Shown here: positions 47,840 to 57,818 of the stretch, piece by piece
Numbering within the stretch: the first letter of the stretch is position 1
How the letters are laid out: each line of letters begins with the position of its first letter
Source: Membranipora membranacea
Taxonomy: Eukaryota; Bryozoa; Gymnolaemata; Cheilostomatida; Membraniporidae
DNA: 64,000 nucleotides
Assembly: GCA_914767715.1 (NCBI GenBank)
Contig: OU612071.1
Span: forward strand, 2,976,001-3,040,000
Reading direction: 5' to 3'
Notes under the pieces: generated by a model
The model's input: the letters and a program-made list of their open reading frames with translations, nothing else
What the model was told of the DNA's origin: nothing
Databases searched by the model: none
Program-made: the position numbers and the translations under genes

Positions 47840-48900
47840 CTCTCTCACTAATCAATCACTATTAGCCGCAATGTCCTGTTTACTTGTACTGCCCTAAAAC
47901 GCAAAAAAAAGCAATTCTGATATGTAGCGATCAGGAGATAAAAACAGATAGGTGACAAAGAAATGAGCTCTAAAAAGCTAATTTAGAGCGTGGAAAGGCA
48001 TGCAGTGTGCTTGCTATCCTGAAGTGAATGTCAGATGCGGTTGGTCAAAACAATGGGGCATGTATAAACAGTGTGCATATGCAGATTTCACTCTAGGGAA
48101 GCATCAAATCCCTACATCAGACTGTATGAATTACTTTGGTGTACACATGCAATTCGTTTGAAATGGAATAAACATTTATATCAAATATTACCGAAGCTAA
48201 CCGCTGCCTACGGAGAAGCCCAATGGCGCCCCGCCTAAGACCAAAATAACTGCTTTTAAAACAAAGTAAGGCTCTTTTTTCATTGGTTTTGTTTGACTAA
48301 CAATACCGGAGGTAAAGTTATCAGCAACCAGCATAATTTTAACCAATGGAGATTTAGCTGTTACAATAGGCCACGTGATGAAGTGACATAATACTTTGAT
48401 TCAAACTCCCCCTTCCCTCCCAACCACATATGTCTCAGACTAACCATACATGCAAATACCATTGGTTTGCTATCGAAAAACTAAAATGATTAACCCTGAT
48501 TACACTCAGTCTCTGCAACAAGCTTACTTATAAGTACATTTATCTTTTTCACTTTTCTTATGTCAAACTAAGACCGGTTTTATAGTTGGCTAATTTTAGA
48601 CTTGATTAAAATTTGATAAATATTATCCACAAAACTTCATGTGTATATAAAACAAAAGAAACCCATATACAGTGCCTCATAAGACTTTTTTTAAAAAGAG
48701 TTTTTTTGGAAAATAGAAGAAATGCCTGAATCGAATTCATGTCTTCAACCGCATATGTGTAGTAAAACCAGTTGCTCATGTGCATATAACATTTTTTTAC
48801 GCATTTTTGCCTTCTCTGCTTGAAAAAAGGAAAAATTAAACAAAATTACACAACAGGTAACTTGACCCAATCATGGCAAACATAAAACTGTAAGGTTCAG
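47840..48900. other. Intergenic, nothing recognised
   Basis: No long frame, RNA or repeat of the families seen elsewhere in the window. Confidence 0.4.
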
Positions 48901-48902
48901 CG

Positions 48903-48985
48903 GGCAGGTGTGGCTAAGTGGCTAGTGTACTCAAAAACAGAGGCCCAGGTTCAATTCCCAGTCTCTCAGTGACTTATATGGTTTC
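48903..48985 (+). mobile_element. tRNA-derived SINE head, diverged
   Basis: A box A-like TGGCTAAGTGG (48,911-48,921) and a box B GGTTCAATTCC (48,948-48,958) are correctly spaced for an internal RNA polymerase III promoter. The sequence differs from the SINE at 21,850, so it is another family or an old member. Stem pairing is too poor for a working tRNA. Confidence 0.5.
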
Positions 48986-48989
48986 CTCA

Positions 48990-50640
48990 TTATCTCCCCC
49001 TACATTTTTAAATTTAATGCCGAAACCATCACAAATTGACTGAAAGTTATTGTCCAGGCTTGGTGGTTGAATTACTATTTAATCCACGAAATGAATGCAA
49101 AAAATCATGAATTTCATAAAAAATGATGAAATGTTGGCAAAAATTATCTTCTAACCAGATGACTCAATTTAAATGCACTTCTACGTATGCTAGAAGCGTC
49201 AAATTTTTTTGCTAACCATATTATGACGATATCAATATATGAATCATTTTGGGTCACTCTATCGCTATTTCCCTTCATTTAATGCAGCATTTCTTAAAAT
49301 TTATTCTCAGTTTTCTCATATAAACTTTTGATGCAAGCTGACATGGTACATTTATCCTCTATTGTATAGAACTAGGCACAGCATATAAAGGATTCCTTTG
49401 TTTACCAAATGTTGAAACAATGAAAATCATTGAATCGTATAGAGGCCTCACACTCAGCACAATACAATGTTACAAAATTAATATCACAATGAACATTCGA
49501 TGTGAACCTGTAGTCTTGTCTTCTAACATAACATCACTTAAAATGATAACAGATTATGAGCATGAAATGCTGACTTAGATTATTTTTCCTAAAATGAAAA
49601 TGGAACCCTTATTTTATTGTGAAAGCAGAATATAAAAATTACTTAGGTATCATAGAAAAACCAGTAATTTTAGAAACCTCCACATGACAGAGATTATTAG
49701 GATTCTAAAACAGGGACCGGCAGATTTATTCAATATTTTACCTTAGTTATTTCAGTACACATGAATGGGGGTTAATGTGATACGTAGTACACTCTTCATT
49801 TTTTAATACCTTTAAGATAATTTGTCAAGTCTTATGAGCTTGCCTCTTCCACTTTCAGGCCACCAAGTTTCAGTATCTTGCCCAGATCATAACCTTACAG
49901 CAAATTTACACATCAAGCAACACTATTAGCAATGAAAATAGTAACAAGATCTCGCAAATCCCTGTCAAAGAGTAGCAAATTCAAGCAGCATCCAAGCATT
50001 GTATCTCATACCATTTTACACCGTACAGGGGCACACACAGCAATTCAACAGCGTTATGTTGTAATATTTCAAAACTTCTAGACTCTAGTGTTTTGTCAGA
50101 TCAAGGAAACACATTTCTTCTCAGCTGTTAACACTTGATTACGTATTTTTCACATGTTTTGAGTACTGTGTATTGCCAGCGTTTCAAATAGGCCCAATGT
50201 AATAGATTAACCATAACCATAAACCCTGCTTGGTGATATCACCTGGGTTTGTTATTGAAACATCTTCTTGTAAAAACTACTCTGAGTTTGTTCACCTAAA
50301 CAAGAATAGGTGTCTCCTGTCTCTTTGAAATAGTTTCATTGACATTGAGTTTACAATTGATGTGAAGCCTAATCCCCCAAGAAACAATAGAGTGAAGGGT
50401 GATTATTATCTCTAGGTATTTACACATGAAAGTGTGCTATGTAATGTTAGTTGATAAAATATCTTATAAATGGTCTGTGTATGGTGGGTTCAATGAATGA
50501 ATGAGATTATCCTGTTATTGCCAAAAATTTGCAATGGCTCCTGCAGTGAGAGTTCGCTCCTGTTGACTAGCTATATTGTACAAGAAAATATCAAATTGTT
50601 TGCAATTATAATCTCAAATTTAATTGCTTGAGTTTGATAT
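48990..50640. other. Intergenic, nothing recognised
   Basis: AT-rich sequence without long frames or clear repeats. Confidence 0.4.
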
Positions 50641-50642
50641 TT

Positions 50643-50679
50643 CAGGGAGGGTGGGAGGGGGTATATCCCACCCTCCCTG
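50643..50679 (+). repeat. Hairpin with G-quadruplex-type arm
   Basis: The 14-bp arm CAGGGAGGGTGGGA (50,643-50,656) pairs exactly with TCCCACCCTCCCTG (50,666-50,679) around a 9-nt loop. The left arm and loop form GGGAGGGTGGGAGGGGG, which has four G-tracts with one-base loops, a strong quadruplex pattern in an otherwise AT-rich region. Confidence 0.6.
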
Positions 50680-51224
50680 GTTATTTCAGACCATCATTTT
50701 ATTGGTATCAATTTTAAATATGTGTAGATTGGTGTACCAAAATCAAGGATGAAGAAAAGCAGTGCCTCGTGACGTTGGCTATAGCTATTTGCTCAGATTG
50801 TATGCAAAAACATATGAAAGACATTTATTCTTTGTCACAGGAATTTCATGATGCAAGCCTGGTTTAAGGGCAGTCCAAGGGAAAAATCATGGTAATTGGC
50901 TATTGCACTGCTCTGCCTATTCTACCCAGGGCTGTATCCATGGATTTTGTATAGGCAAACCAGGCTAGGTACAGGAAATGCGTTAGAAAGTCTTCCCGTA
51001 GAGAAGGATGTTGAGGAACTACCCAGCAAACGCAAAATGTTTTTAAAATGTTTTGTACCTCGTGATAATGTTGTGATCGGGCAATTGCATTCAAGAGCAT
51101 ACTCCCTGATATTGTTGTATGATATCGGGTTGACTGGCTGAAACGCAGCTCATTGGAGATATTATATTATTGTGTTTAAAACATCGCCTCAAAATGTTAT
51201 TCCCATCACTTCACAAAATTATTT

Positions 51225-51470
51225 TTTGTAACATTATCAGCAAGTTTTGACATAACGCTCTAACGACAAGCTATCCAAAATGTTCCCATAACTCCAATAT
51301 AATATCTAGCAATATTGATATCCAATGTCTTTGTTTTAACAATTTTGTGTAACATTATCCACCTGTTGTGACATAACGTTCTAACGAGAAGTTTTCCAAG
51401 ATGCTATGATAACTCCGATATAATATCCAGCATGATTGATATGCCATGTCCTTGTTGTAACAAGGTGCAC
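51225..51470. repeat. Two diverged copies of a 120-bp unit
   Basis: TGTAACATTATC...GACATAACGCTCTAACG at 51,229 recurs 120 bp later as TGTAACATTATC...GACATAACGTTCTAACG. Linked ATAATATCYAGCA and CCATGTC-like words follow in each. It is non-coding. Confidence 0.55.
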
Positions 51471-51479
51471 CGACTGTTA

Positions 51480-52340
51480 CTGTAACATCTAGTGGAATTG
51501 GCTATATGGCAATTTGACAAAAATGCTTTCATGACACTCTGTTAATGTTCTGAATGACTTCGTGGAATGACATCACTACAACTTCTTGAAGCTTATCCAG
51601 CAATAACATCATGGCAAAACAGGTGTAAAATTGTGCTCTCAAAATCATTTTGTAACCTGATCAAAACAATATCAAGGAATAATCATCAGTAATTATATGA
51701 TTACTGTGTCTCAGAGCTTTGCAAAATTTTATCAATAGCTATCACAGATAGTATATTTTATTATCTTTCATTTTATCTGTTTAGAAACATTTATTCTGAC
51801 TGCAACTTGTGAGTGAATAAGTGGTTTCCACCATTTGAATAGCATATTTTTAGTTGGGGGAGGATTTTAGGCTAATGAGGCTTGGGTCAACGTCCGGTTG
51901 AGTGTGGTTTACAGGATTGAACAACTTTTTGTGAAAGGTTGATAGTCATGCTGCGGCCCATCATGCTGGGCTTTGACGATTGGCTGTATTTTGCTGCAAG
52001 GCACGCAGCTGAGTTTAACGAGGTTTTATGTTTGTGTTGCGAGTTCATATCATGTTCACCGTCTACCATATGTCCACAAGCAGTGCGAATAATAACCACC
52101 ATACCAGTTCTAATTTGTTCTGAAAAATTGACATTTCCAACCCTCATTTTATGCGTATGAGTAGTAGATTTGGGAGGAGTTGGTCAGCTCGATCACATTT
52201 TAACAGATAGGCGGACTGTTCCCGCCTGTAACGCTCCTGGTGGAGCCACTGGCTGTCAAATTAGGATGATTCATCACAGTATTTATTTTGTGCTTATTTG
52301 TTGAGTATGTTATTTGTGATTGAATTGCTGAACAGAGAGC
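51480..52340. other. Left flank of the virus-like element; no terminal repeat found
   Basis: This should contain the left end of the element and the promoter of the rightward gene cluster. No inverted repeat matching the region right of 62,036 was found. Overlapping 73-codon (+) and 86-codon (-) frames at 51,887-52,160 are unrecognised. An AT-rich GTATTTATTTTG stretch at about 52,279 lies 60 bp upstream of the first start codon and could serve as a TATA element. A TTCCCGCC word at 52,218-52,225 resembles an E2F site. Confidence 0.4.
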
Positions 52341-52661
52341 ATGGTGGATTCCCGACTGCGTAGAAACATTCCTGTTCTCAAGGAATTGCAGAAAAGTCGT
52401 GGTTCCAATCGAAAGCGCATGCTCCAAAGATTGAGTGACGACACAGTGGATGCATTAAGTGATTGTGCATGTAATATAAGGAATGGAAATGTTCCGCTTA
52501 CAACACACCAGTTCCGTTCGTTAAAGCCTTATCACAAGCATCTGAAGCAGTTGAGTAAAAAATCCTCATCACGTAAAAGTAGACGGAAAACATTGATGAA
52601 GGGTGGATTTATTGGTTTACTACTCAAACCCCTTGCCAAGCTATTACTTGGAGGTTTGTGA
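52341..52661 (+). CDS. Small basic core-like protein with hydrophobic C-terminus, 106 aa
   Basis: This is the first gene of the rightward cluster. It encodes a 106-residue protein, basic at the N-terminus (RLRRN, RGSNRKR). A central segment (residues 30-60) contains LSDCACNIRNGNVPLT, a run of Lys/Arg/Ser lies at about 73-91 (SSSRKSRRK) and a hydrophobic Leu/Gly-rich tail covers the last 17 residues. Small proteins with this ALSDCACNIxNGNVPLT-like core recur in invertebrate genomes beside F54H12-type integrase genes. By position and charge it may bind the viral genome or act as a minor capsid protein; this is inference. The following gene begins 4 bp after its stop codon. Confidence 0.7.
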   Translation: MVDSRLRRNIPVLKELQKSRGSNRKRMLQRLSDDTVDALSDCACNIRNGNVPLTTHQFRSLKPYHKHLKQLSKKSSSRKSRRKTLMKGGFIGLLLKPLAKLLLGGL

Positions 52662-52665
52662 AAAT

Positions 52666-53472
52666 ATGTCGTTCCGTAAATACTATTTGGTTGAACCAGA
52701 TACGTACAATGAGCTAGTAAGGAGCTCAAATTCTAAAGCAGATTCGCTACAGCACCCAAATGTTAAAGCTTTTAAAGAAATTGACTCTAAAATTGATACG
52801 ATACTCAACAAACAATCAACATCAGAGACCGAAAAGCTGGATGAGTATAACTCAAATATTGACAGCTACAAGAGGAACTTCAGAAATGCAATTGGAAAAT
52901 CTAGAAAAGATGCATTATTTGCTAACCCTACACCTCAGGAGACTAACTCATTCAATTTACAACCGCTAGGTCAAACCAAAAGCATCTCTCCCGCTGCTTT
53001 TTCGACAAGCACACCAGTCGCTACCCCTAAGTCAGAGCTTTTTGAGTCTGATGAGAATAAAAAGAAAATATTTGATGATACCATGAAAACCATCCCTCAC
53101 TCTTATCACTCAAGTGCAAATAAGCTGGCCAAATTCATTGACTCATCCAAAGACTTTTCCATTGCAAGCTCCGGGAGATTAAAATACAAGGGAAAAGCAA
53201 TAAATGACTCAGATGCTGGTGCACTTTTCAAGAGTGCGGTAACCTACAGACACATATTTGGAAAGCATAAACAGGCAGTACAAAACTTCCTAACAGCACT
53301 GACAGAATCTGGCTTCCCTACTAAATCCTTACCATACACACGAAAGCTGAGTGCATTAGAAAAGAAATCCATTGCATCCAAAAAGTCGCTGATGCCAAAA
53401 TGGCAAGGAAAAGAAAGGAAATTAAAAAGAATAACACCAAACCCTCTCGAGTGGGAAAAATTCGACAGCTGA
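52666..53472 (+). CDS. 268-aa element-specific protein, function unknown
   Basis: The start at 52,666 (MSFRKYYLVEPDTYNELV) is preferred over an upstream ATG that would overlap the previous gene by 59 nt. Residues 1-60 look helical and may form a coiled coil. Residues 60-135 are Ser/Thr/Pro-rich. Residues 140-212 form the conserved-looking domain (HSSANKLAKFIDSSKDF, RLKYKGKAIND, then a Phe/Leu helix), and the C-terminus is basic. Similar proteins with an LxxWLDSSxDxxxxxxGxxxYxGxxI pattern are familiar neighbours of this integrase type in invertebrates. A structural or DNA-packaging role is a guess from position. Its 3' end overlaps the integrase start by 73 nt in another frame. Confidence 0.65.
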   Translation: MSFRKYYLVEPDTYNELVRSSNSKADSLQHPNVKAFKEIDSKIDTILNKQSTSETEKLDEYNSNIDSYKRNFRNAIGKSRKDALFANPTPQETNSFNLQPLGQTKSISPAAFSTSTPVATPKSELFESDENKKKIFDDTMKTIPHSYHSSANKLAKFIDSSKDFSIASSGRLKYKGKAINDSDAGALFKSAVTYRHIFGKHKQAVQNFLTALTESGFPTKSLPYTRKLSALEKKSIASKKSLMPKWQGKERKLKRITPNPLEWEKFDS

Positions 53473-54545
53473 ACAAAGAAGTCACACGGAAACTTCAAGA
53501 ACTTTACTACAACCCATCTCTACCCTCAGCTCTTGGAGGGCAAGCAAATCTTCAGCACAATGCTCCTGATGTTCCATCATCGAAAATAAAGGAATGGTTA
53601 TTATCTCAAGATGCATACACTTTACATAAAAAAGTGAATCGAAAGTTTAAGCGACGTCCAACAATTGTGAGTGGAGCAAATATACAATATCAAGCTGATC
53701 TGATTGATATGAGCAAGTTCTCAAAGCATAATACCAACTACAAATGTATTCTGACTGTCATAGATGTATTCTCGAAATTTGGGTGGTGTAAACCTCTCAA
53801 GACAAAACACGGAAGCGAAATCAGTTTGGCTTTACAGGGAGTACTGACTTTAAATCCATGCAAAGACCTGCAGACAGATAAGGGTAAGGAGTTTTATAAC
53901 AAATCTGTCAGAAAACTGCTGGAAAGACTTGCTATAAATCATTTTTCCACTGAAAATGATGACATTAAAGCCTCAATAGTAGAGCGCTTTAACCGTACCA
54001 TACAATCAAAGGTTCATCGATGGTTCTCATATAAAAACACCAACAACTGGATAAACATCTTGCAAAAGATCACAGATGGATACAATGCCACAAAGCATTC
54101 TGTGACTAAGGTTGCGCCTAATGATGTCAAGAAATTCAATCAAGAGGATATATGGCTCAACATCCACCTTCAAGAGGGAATACCAACACACAAAAGAAGT
54201 GAACTTCAGGTTGACGATCCCGTTAGAATTAGCAGATATAAACACATTTTTGAAAAAGGGTATGATAAAAACTGGTCTACTGAGGTGTTCTTGATTGACA
54301 AGATAGAACACACAAGGCCAATAACATTCAGACTGCGAGACCAGAAGAATGAGCGGATTCATGGTACATATTATTTTAATGAATTGCAGAAGGTGGCATT
54401 ACCCAAAGTTTTTCTTTTAGATGATATCATTAAAGAAAAAGGAATAGGTCGTAAGAAAGAGTACCTTGTGTCATATAAGGGTTACCCAAGTAAATTCAAT
54501 GAATGGATTACCCACAAACAATTAATTAATTTACAACAAAACTAG
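53400..54545 (+). CDS. Retrovirus-like integrase with C-terminal chromodomain, 381 aa
   Basis: The enzyme inserts the element's DNA ends into host chromatin. The N-terminal part (1-90) has the YYNPxxPxxxGG and IKEWLxxQDAYTLH motifs of Polinton/F54H12.3-type integrases. The catalytic RNase H-fold core carries D100 (YQADLIDM), D160 (LQTDKGKEF) and E195 (SIVERFNRT), a complete DDE triad. A chromodomain lies at about 337-379 (LDDI...EYLVSYKGYP...NEWI), expected to direct integration to methylated histones. The length is normal for the family and all key residues are present. The ATG lies inside the end of the preceding gene, so translation may start at this codon or slightly downstream. Confidence 0.9.
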   Translation: MARKRKEIKKNNTKPSRVGKIRQLNKEVTRKLQELYYNPSLPSALGGQANLQHNAPDVPSSKIKEWLLSQDAYTLHKKVNRKFKRRPTIVSGANIQYQADLIDMSKFSKHNTNYKCILTVIDVFSKFGWCKPLKTKHGSEISLALQGVLTLNPCKDLQTDKGKEFYNKSVRKLLERLAINHFSTENDDIKASIVERFNRTIQSKVHRWFSYKNTNNWINILQKITDGYNATKHSVTKVAPNDVKKFNQEDIWLNIHLQEGIPTHKRSELQVDDPVRISRYKHIFEKGYDKNWSTEVFLIDKIEHTRPITFRLRDQKNERIHGTYYFNELQKVALPKVFLLDDIIKEKGIGRKKEYLVSYKGYPSKFNEWITHKQLINLQQN

Positions 54546-54597
54546 TTTCTGTGGAGAAATGTTTTTATTTTCATTTTGTCTTTAGTAGCGAACAGTC

Positions 54598-55350
54598 ATG
54601 AATAAATCGTTTTATGTTGTCTTACCTTCAAATGCATCCTATGAATACTTCCCTGATAATAAACTTCATTCATACAAGACTAAGATCCCAAAGCTTCCTA
54701 TAAATAATGGATCATGGGAGGTTGGGATGACAGAAATTCAGTATCCAGCAAGGTGGCCAAATATCATTGATGGGAAGGTATCGATCAAGTTTGCTAATGG
54801 AACAACCTCAGAGTTTCGATTGCATGATGGATACTACCCTTCTGTTGACAAGCTCATGTCAGAATTAACAAAAATGTTCAATAATGCAGGATGCAAGGGG
54901 ATTTCCGTATACTTTGATGAACTGCGCGACAGGTCATCAATCACTGTCAGTGGTGACGAAGTGTTTGGTGTTACATTCAGCGAAAATATTCTCCAGGTTA
55001 TGGGCTTTGAAAAAACCCCTGGCAAGTTCTTCACAAAGGGAATTTTTTGGGGTGATTTTGCAAGTGACATCAATGATGTCTTAGCTGGACTGTTTGTATA
55101 CACCGACATAGTAGAGCGAAGACTTGTTGGAGATGTCATGGTTCCATTGCTCAGAGTCGTGCCAGGAGAACCATCTCGCCAAGCTGCAACATTTAAATCT
55201 GTGTCTTTTCAAAATGTTCAGTATGTTCCCGTTGCATCTACCCATACTGATTCTGTTGAAGTCAATATAAGGCGAGATGATGGGAGACCAATCCCATTTG
55301 AAAAAGGGAAAGTCAGTGTGACACTTCATTTTCGTCTAGTTTCAAGATGA
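54598..55350 (+). CDS. Putative minor capsid (penton-like) protein, 250 aa
   Basis: The N-terminal sequence MNKSFYVVLPSNASYEYFP is followed by SYKTKIPKLP and WEVGMTEIQYPARWPNI, a recurring signature of proteins in this element family in invertebrates. The rest alternates hydrophobic and polar residues in a pattern expected of beta-sheet proteins. No enzyme motif or transmembrane segment is present. The placement immediately before the pX-like and 449-aa capsid genes, and the length, fit a single jelly-roll vertex protein, but structure prediction would be needed to settle this. Its stop overlaps the next start codon (ATGA). Confidence 0.6.
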   Translation: MNKSFYVVLPSNASYEYFPDNKLHSYKTKIPKLPINNGSWEVGMTEIQYPARWPNIIDGKVSIKFANGTTSEFRLHDGYYPSVDKLMSELTKMFNNAGCKGISVYFDELRDRSSITVSGDEVFGVTFSENILQVMGFEKTPGKFFTKGIFWGDFASDINDVLAGLFVYTDIVERRLVGDVMVPLLRVVPGEPSRQAATFKSVSFQNVQYVPVASTHTDSVEVNIRRDDGRPIPFEKGKVSVTLHFRLVSR

Positions 55351-55775
55351 GCAAGGCATACAGCTTCGATACACCATCAAGTATTTTGCATCAGCATTAT
55401 AAAGGACAGGAATATTTACGAGGAGGATTTATCCCAGTCTTCAGTGGGGCAACAAGACAACGAGGTTACGGGCTGGGTGGGGTTTTCACACGTTTGTTTA
55501 GGAGTTTTGCACCTACAATCAAAACAGTTGCAAAGACTGCTGGGAAACAATTGTTGAAATCAGGAGCCAACTTTGCATCTGATTTGATTGATGGGGAACA
55601 GGTCTCAGCAGCAGCAGTGAAAAGCCTGTCATCTGGAGGTAAAAATCTCCTCAAAACCTTGACTGCTGACATTTCTGGTGGAAAGAAGGGAGGAGTAAAG
55701 AGAAAGCTCAGAGTAAACCACTCCAAAGGTAATAAAAGGGTGCGACGGCAAGGAAAACGTGACATTTTCTCATAG
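55347..55775 (+). CDS. Adenovirus pX/pVI-like minor protein, 142 aa
   Basis: The start codon overlaps the preceding stop in ATGA (55,347-55,350). Residues 29-55 read IPVFSGATRQRGYGLGGVF followed by an amphipathic TRLFRSFAP segment. This resembles the QRGxGLGxxFxxLFRxxxP signature of small adenovirus/Polinton core and membrane-lytic proteins. Residues 57-75 form an Ala/Lys helix. The tail (112-138) is strongly basic (KKGGVKRKLR, KRVRRQGKR), suiting DNA binding. A Gly-Gly at 111-112 and another at 45-46 could be protease sites, though this is only suggestive. Likely role: core condensation or membrane penetration, released by the protease encoded two genes downstream. Confidence 0.65.
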   Translation: MSKAYSFDTPSSILHQHYKGQEYLRGGFIPVFSGATRQRGYGLGGVFTRLFRSFAPTIKTVAKTAGKQLLKSGANFASDLIDGEQVSAAAVKSLSSGGKNLLKTLTADISGGKKGGVKRKLRVNHSKGNKRVRRQGKRDIFS

Positions 55776-55781
55776 ACCAGA

Positions 55782-57131
55782 ATGGCAACAACAGGTGAAT
55801 TTCAGAAACTGGACAAACATGCGATGGAGATTGCGATGGAAGAATTACAAATCTTTGACAATATTCAGGTCAATACAAATCTGAAAGAATCAGAGATCGT
55901 CGAGATAACACCTGAGACACATCCTCAGGGTTTAGAACCAGTTACATTTGACATTTCATCATCAAATAACCACTACTATGATCTAGCAAACTCACTCCTC
56001 CATTTACAGATCATGATAAAGAAAGGGGATGGAAACAAATTAGATGAAGACATTACAAAAGTATATGTGACCCCATCACAACAAATATTCCATACTTTGA
56101 TTTCAAAATTTTCCATCTTACTAAACCACAAGCAAGTTGAAGATAATGTACATTATGCTTACAAAGCTTTTGTGGAAAATATGTTAAACCATGATACTGG
56201 AGCCAAGGAAACTCACCTGAGAACTGTTGGATGGATGTCTGATGGAATGATGGAGGAGCATTCCGAAAAATTAACGGGCAGTCAGGATGCATTGATGAAG
56301 GCAAGAGCTGGCAAACTTGCTGGCAGCCCTGTGCTTGATTTTATCGGGAGATTAAACTCCCCCTTGTTTATGCAGAAGAAATATATGCTACCTGGAGTTT
56401 CCATGAAATTTGTTTTGCAATTCAATAGCCCGCAATTTGTTTTGCAACATATCAAAGGTGTTACAGATCCTCTTGACTACAAAATTGAGATTGTTAAGGC
56501 AACAATGTTGATGAGGAGATTAGTGGTGCATCCGTCTGTTGGCCTCTCACATATACAGTCATTAAGGAAAACATCAGCCAAATATGTGATTAACGGAACA
56601 GATGTGAAATTCTTCACCATTTCTCCAGGCAGAGGAAGTGAAACAGTGAATGTACTAACCAACCAACAGGAACCAAAGCTAATAATCTTTGGTTTGACAA
56701 CTCATTCAGCCAAGAATGGATCCTACGCACATTCACCATTCAAGTTTGAGCCATTTAATCTCACATCAATTAATGTAATGGTTAACAATAACTATGTGTT
56801 GAAGAAGCCTCTAGCAGTAGATTTCCAGAAGGATATCTATATGAGAGCCTATCACAATCTTCAGTCAGTATGTGGAAAGACTTTCACGGAGGAGGGTAAC
56901 AACATAACTCCTGAACATTTCAAGTCCAGCCTCTGTCTGTACGCCTTTGACTTGACAAATGATTGGAGCCATGGCGAAGGAACACATTTACAACGCATAA
57001 GTGACACAAAAGTTGAACTAACATTCTCAGATCCCTTGAGTGAGACTGTTAATTTAATGGTTTACTATGAATATGATGAATTGCTCAATATTGATGAGTT
57101 GAGGAATCCCACTCTTGCCTCAGTATCATGA
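55782..57131 (+). CDS. Putative major capsid protein (F54H12.2-like), 449 aa
   Basis: This is the largest structural gene. Landmarks are the N-terminal FDISSSNNHYYDLANSLLHL, a FSILLNHKQVEDN segment and VDFQKDIYMRAYHNL near residue 350. These agree with the transposon-derived protein family that includes C. elegans F54H12.2. No catalytic motif is visible, and the composition alternates as in beta-rich capsid proteins. By size and position it is the best candidate for the hexon-like double jelly-roll protein, but its fold cannot be shown from sequence reading alone. It starts 6 bp after the pX-like stop, and its own stop overlaps the protease start (ATGA). Confidence 0.6.
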   Translation: MATTGEFQKLDKHAMEIAMEELQIFDNIQVNTNLKESEIVEITPETHPQGLEPVTFDISSSNNHYYDLANSLLHLQIMIKKGDGNKLDEDITKVYVTPSQQIFHTLISKFSILLNHKQVEDNVHYAYKAFVENMLNHDTGAKETHLRTVGWMSDGMMEEHSEKLTGSQDALMKARAGKLAGSPVLDFIGRLNSPLFMQKKYMLPGVSMKFVLQFNSPQFVLQHIKGVTDPLDYKIEIVKATMLMRRLVVHPSVGLSHIQSLRKTSAKYVINGTDVKFFTISPGRGSETVNVLTNQQEPKLIIFGLTTHSAKNGSYAHSPFKFEPFNLTSINVMVNNNYVLKKPLAVDFQKDIYMRAYHNLQSVCGKTFTEEGNNITPEHFKSSLCLYAFDLTNDWSHGEGTHLQRISDTKVELTFSDPLSETVNLMVYYEYDELLNIDELRNPTLASVS

Positions 57132-57637
57132 ACTCACAACAGTTGAGGAAAGTTTTGATGACAGATGAGTTTACTTCAGTGATGAACCCTTCAGTTCAGT
57201 CTTTAGATGAGTTCCTGACCACAGATTTACTGTTTCCATCAATGAGAATCATAAATTACGATTACTCTTATCAACGCGGAAGTCATTGGGTAGCATTGAA
57301 CATGTCTTCAACTGCTACCGCAGAGTACTTTGATTCATATGGTGGAGTGATCAAACATCCTCAGATTGAAAGAAAATTGAAAGACATGCAAATCACTAGA
57401 AGAAATGCAGAAGTGCTGCAAGGTTTTTCAACTGTGTGTGGACAATATTGCCTCGTCTTTCTTTTGTTGAGAGCAAGGGATTATTCATTTCAAGATATTA
57501 TATCAAAGCTTCTCTATGTTGATTCAACCGCGGAAAGAGATATAGTAGTCAATCAACTAATTAATAATTTGTATTTTCCAACTTTACTGCAGAATAAGAC
57601 AGTAGTTTTTGATGAGAGAATGATACAGCATTATTAA
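57128..57637 (+). CDS. Adenain-like cysteine protease, 169 aa
   Basis: The protein has the Ulp1/adenain (C5-type) active-site layout: H53 in RGSHWVAL, D69 in EYFDSYGG, Q98 in VLQGF and C104 in STVCGQYCLVF. In adenoviruses the enzyme cleaves capsid and core precursors during particle maturation, and the same role is expected here on the neighbouring structural proteins. All four active-site residues are present and the length is close to the roughly 200 residues of adenain. It is the last gene of the rightward cluster. An AATAAA polyadenylation signal follows at 57,757-57,762. Confidence 0.8.
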   Translation: MNSQQLRKVLMTDEFTSVMNPSVQSLDEFLTTDLLFPSMRIINYDYSYQRGSHWVALNMSSTATAEYFDSYGGVIKHPQIERKLKDMQITRRNAEVLQGFSTVCGQYCLVFLLLRARDYSFQDIISKLLYVDSTAERDIVVNQLINNLYFPTLLQNKTVVFDERMIQHY

Positions 57638-57818
57638 AAGTAGTTACTTTAAGGAAGGATATGCAATTTATTTAAAAAACTACATGTGTTGCTTTTGCTT
57701 TTGCTTATTTCAGATTCTTTTATTGTTACTCATGAAGTATTATACATATAAATCATAATAAAATCTCATAATGAACATAAAACGTCATATAAAATAATTC
57801 TCAAATTTAAAAACATTA
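57638..57818. terminator. Convergent 3' region with interleaved polyadenylation signals
   Basis: Between the protease and polymerase stops lie an AATAAA on the plus strand (57,757-57,762) and its minus-strand equivalents (TTTATT at 57,667-57,672 and 57,718-57,723). Each signal lies beyond the other strand's, so the two transcripts would overlap at their 3' ends. Confidence 0.6.

Noticed and set aside
50896-51141. 81-codon frame on the plus strand
   Set aside because: No recognisable residues, no splice or promoter context, and an equally long frame exists on the other strand.
51887-52160. Overlapping 73- and 86-codon frames just left of the virus-like element
   Set aside because: Neither resembles a known protein, they lie on opposite strands over the same bases, and no relation to the element could be shown.
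51480-52340. Left terminal inverted repeat of the virus-like element
   Set aside because: Compared by eye with 62,037-64,000 in reverse complement, no match longer than chance was seen.
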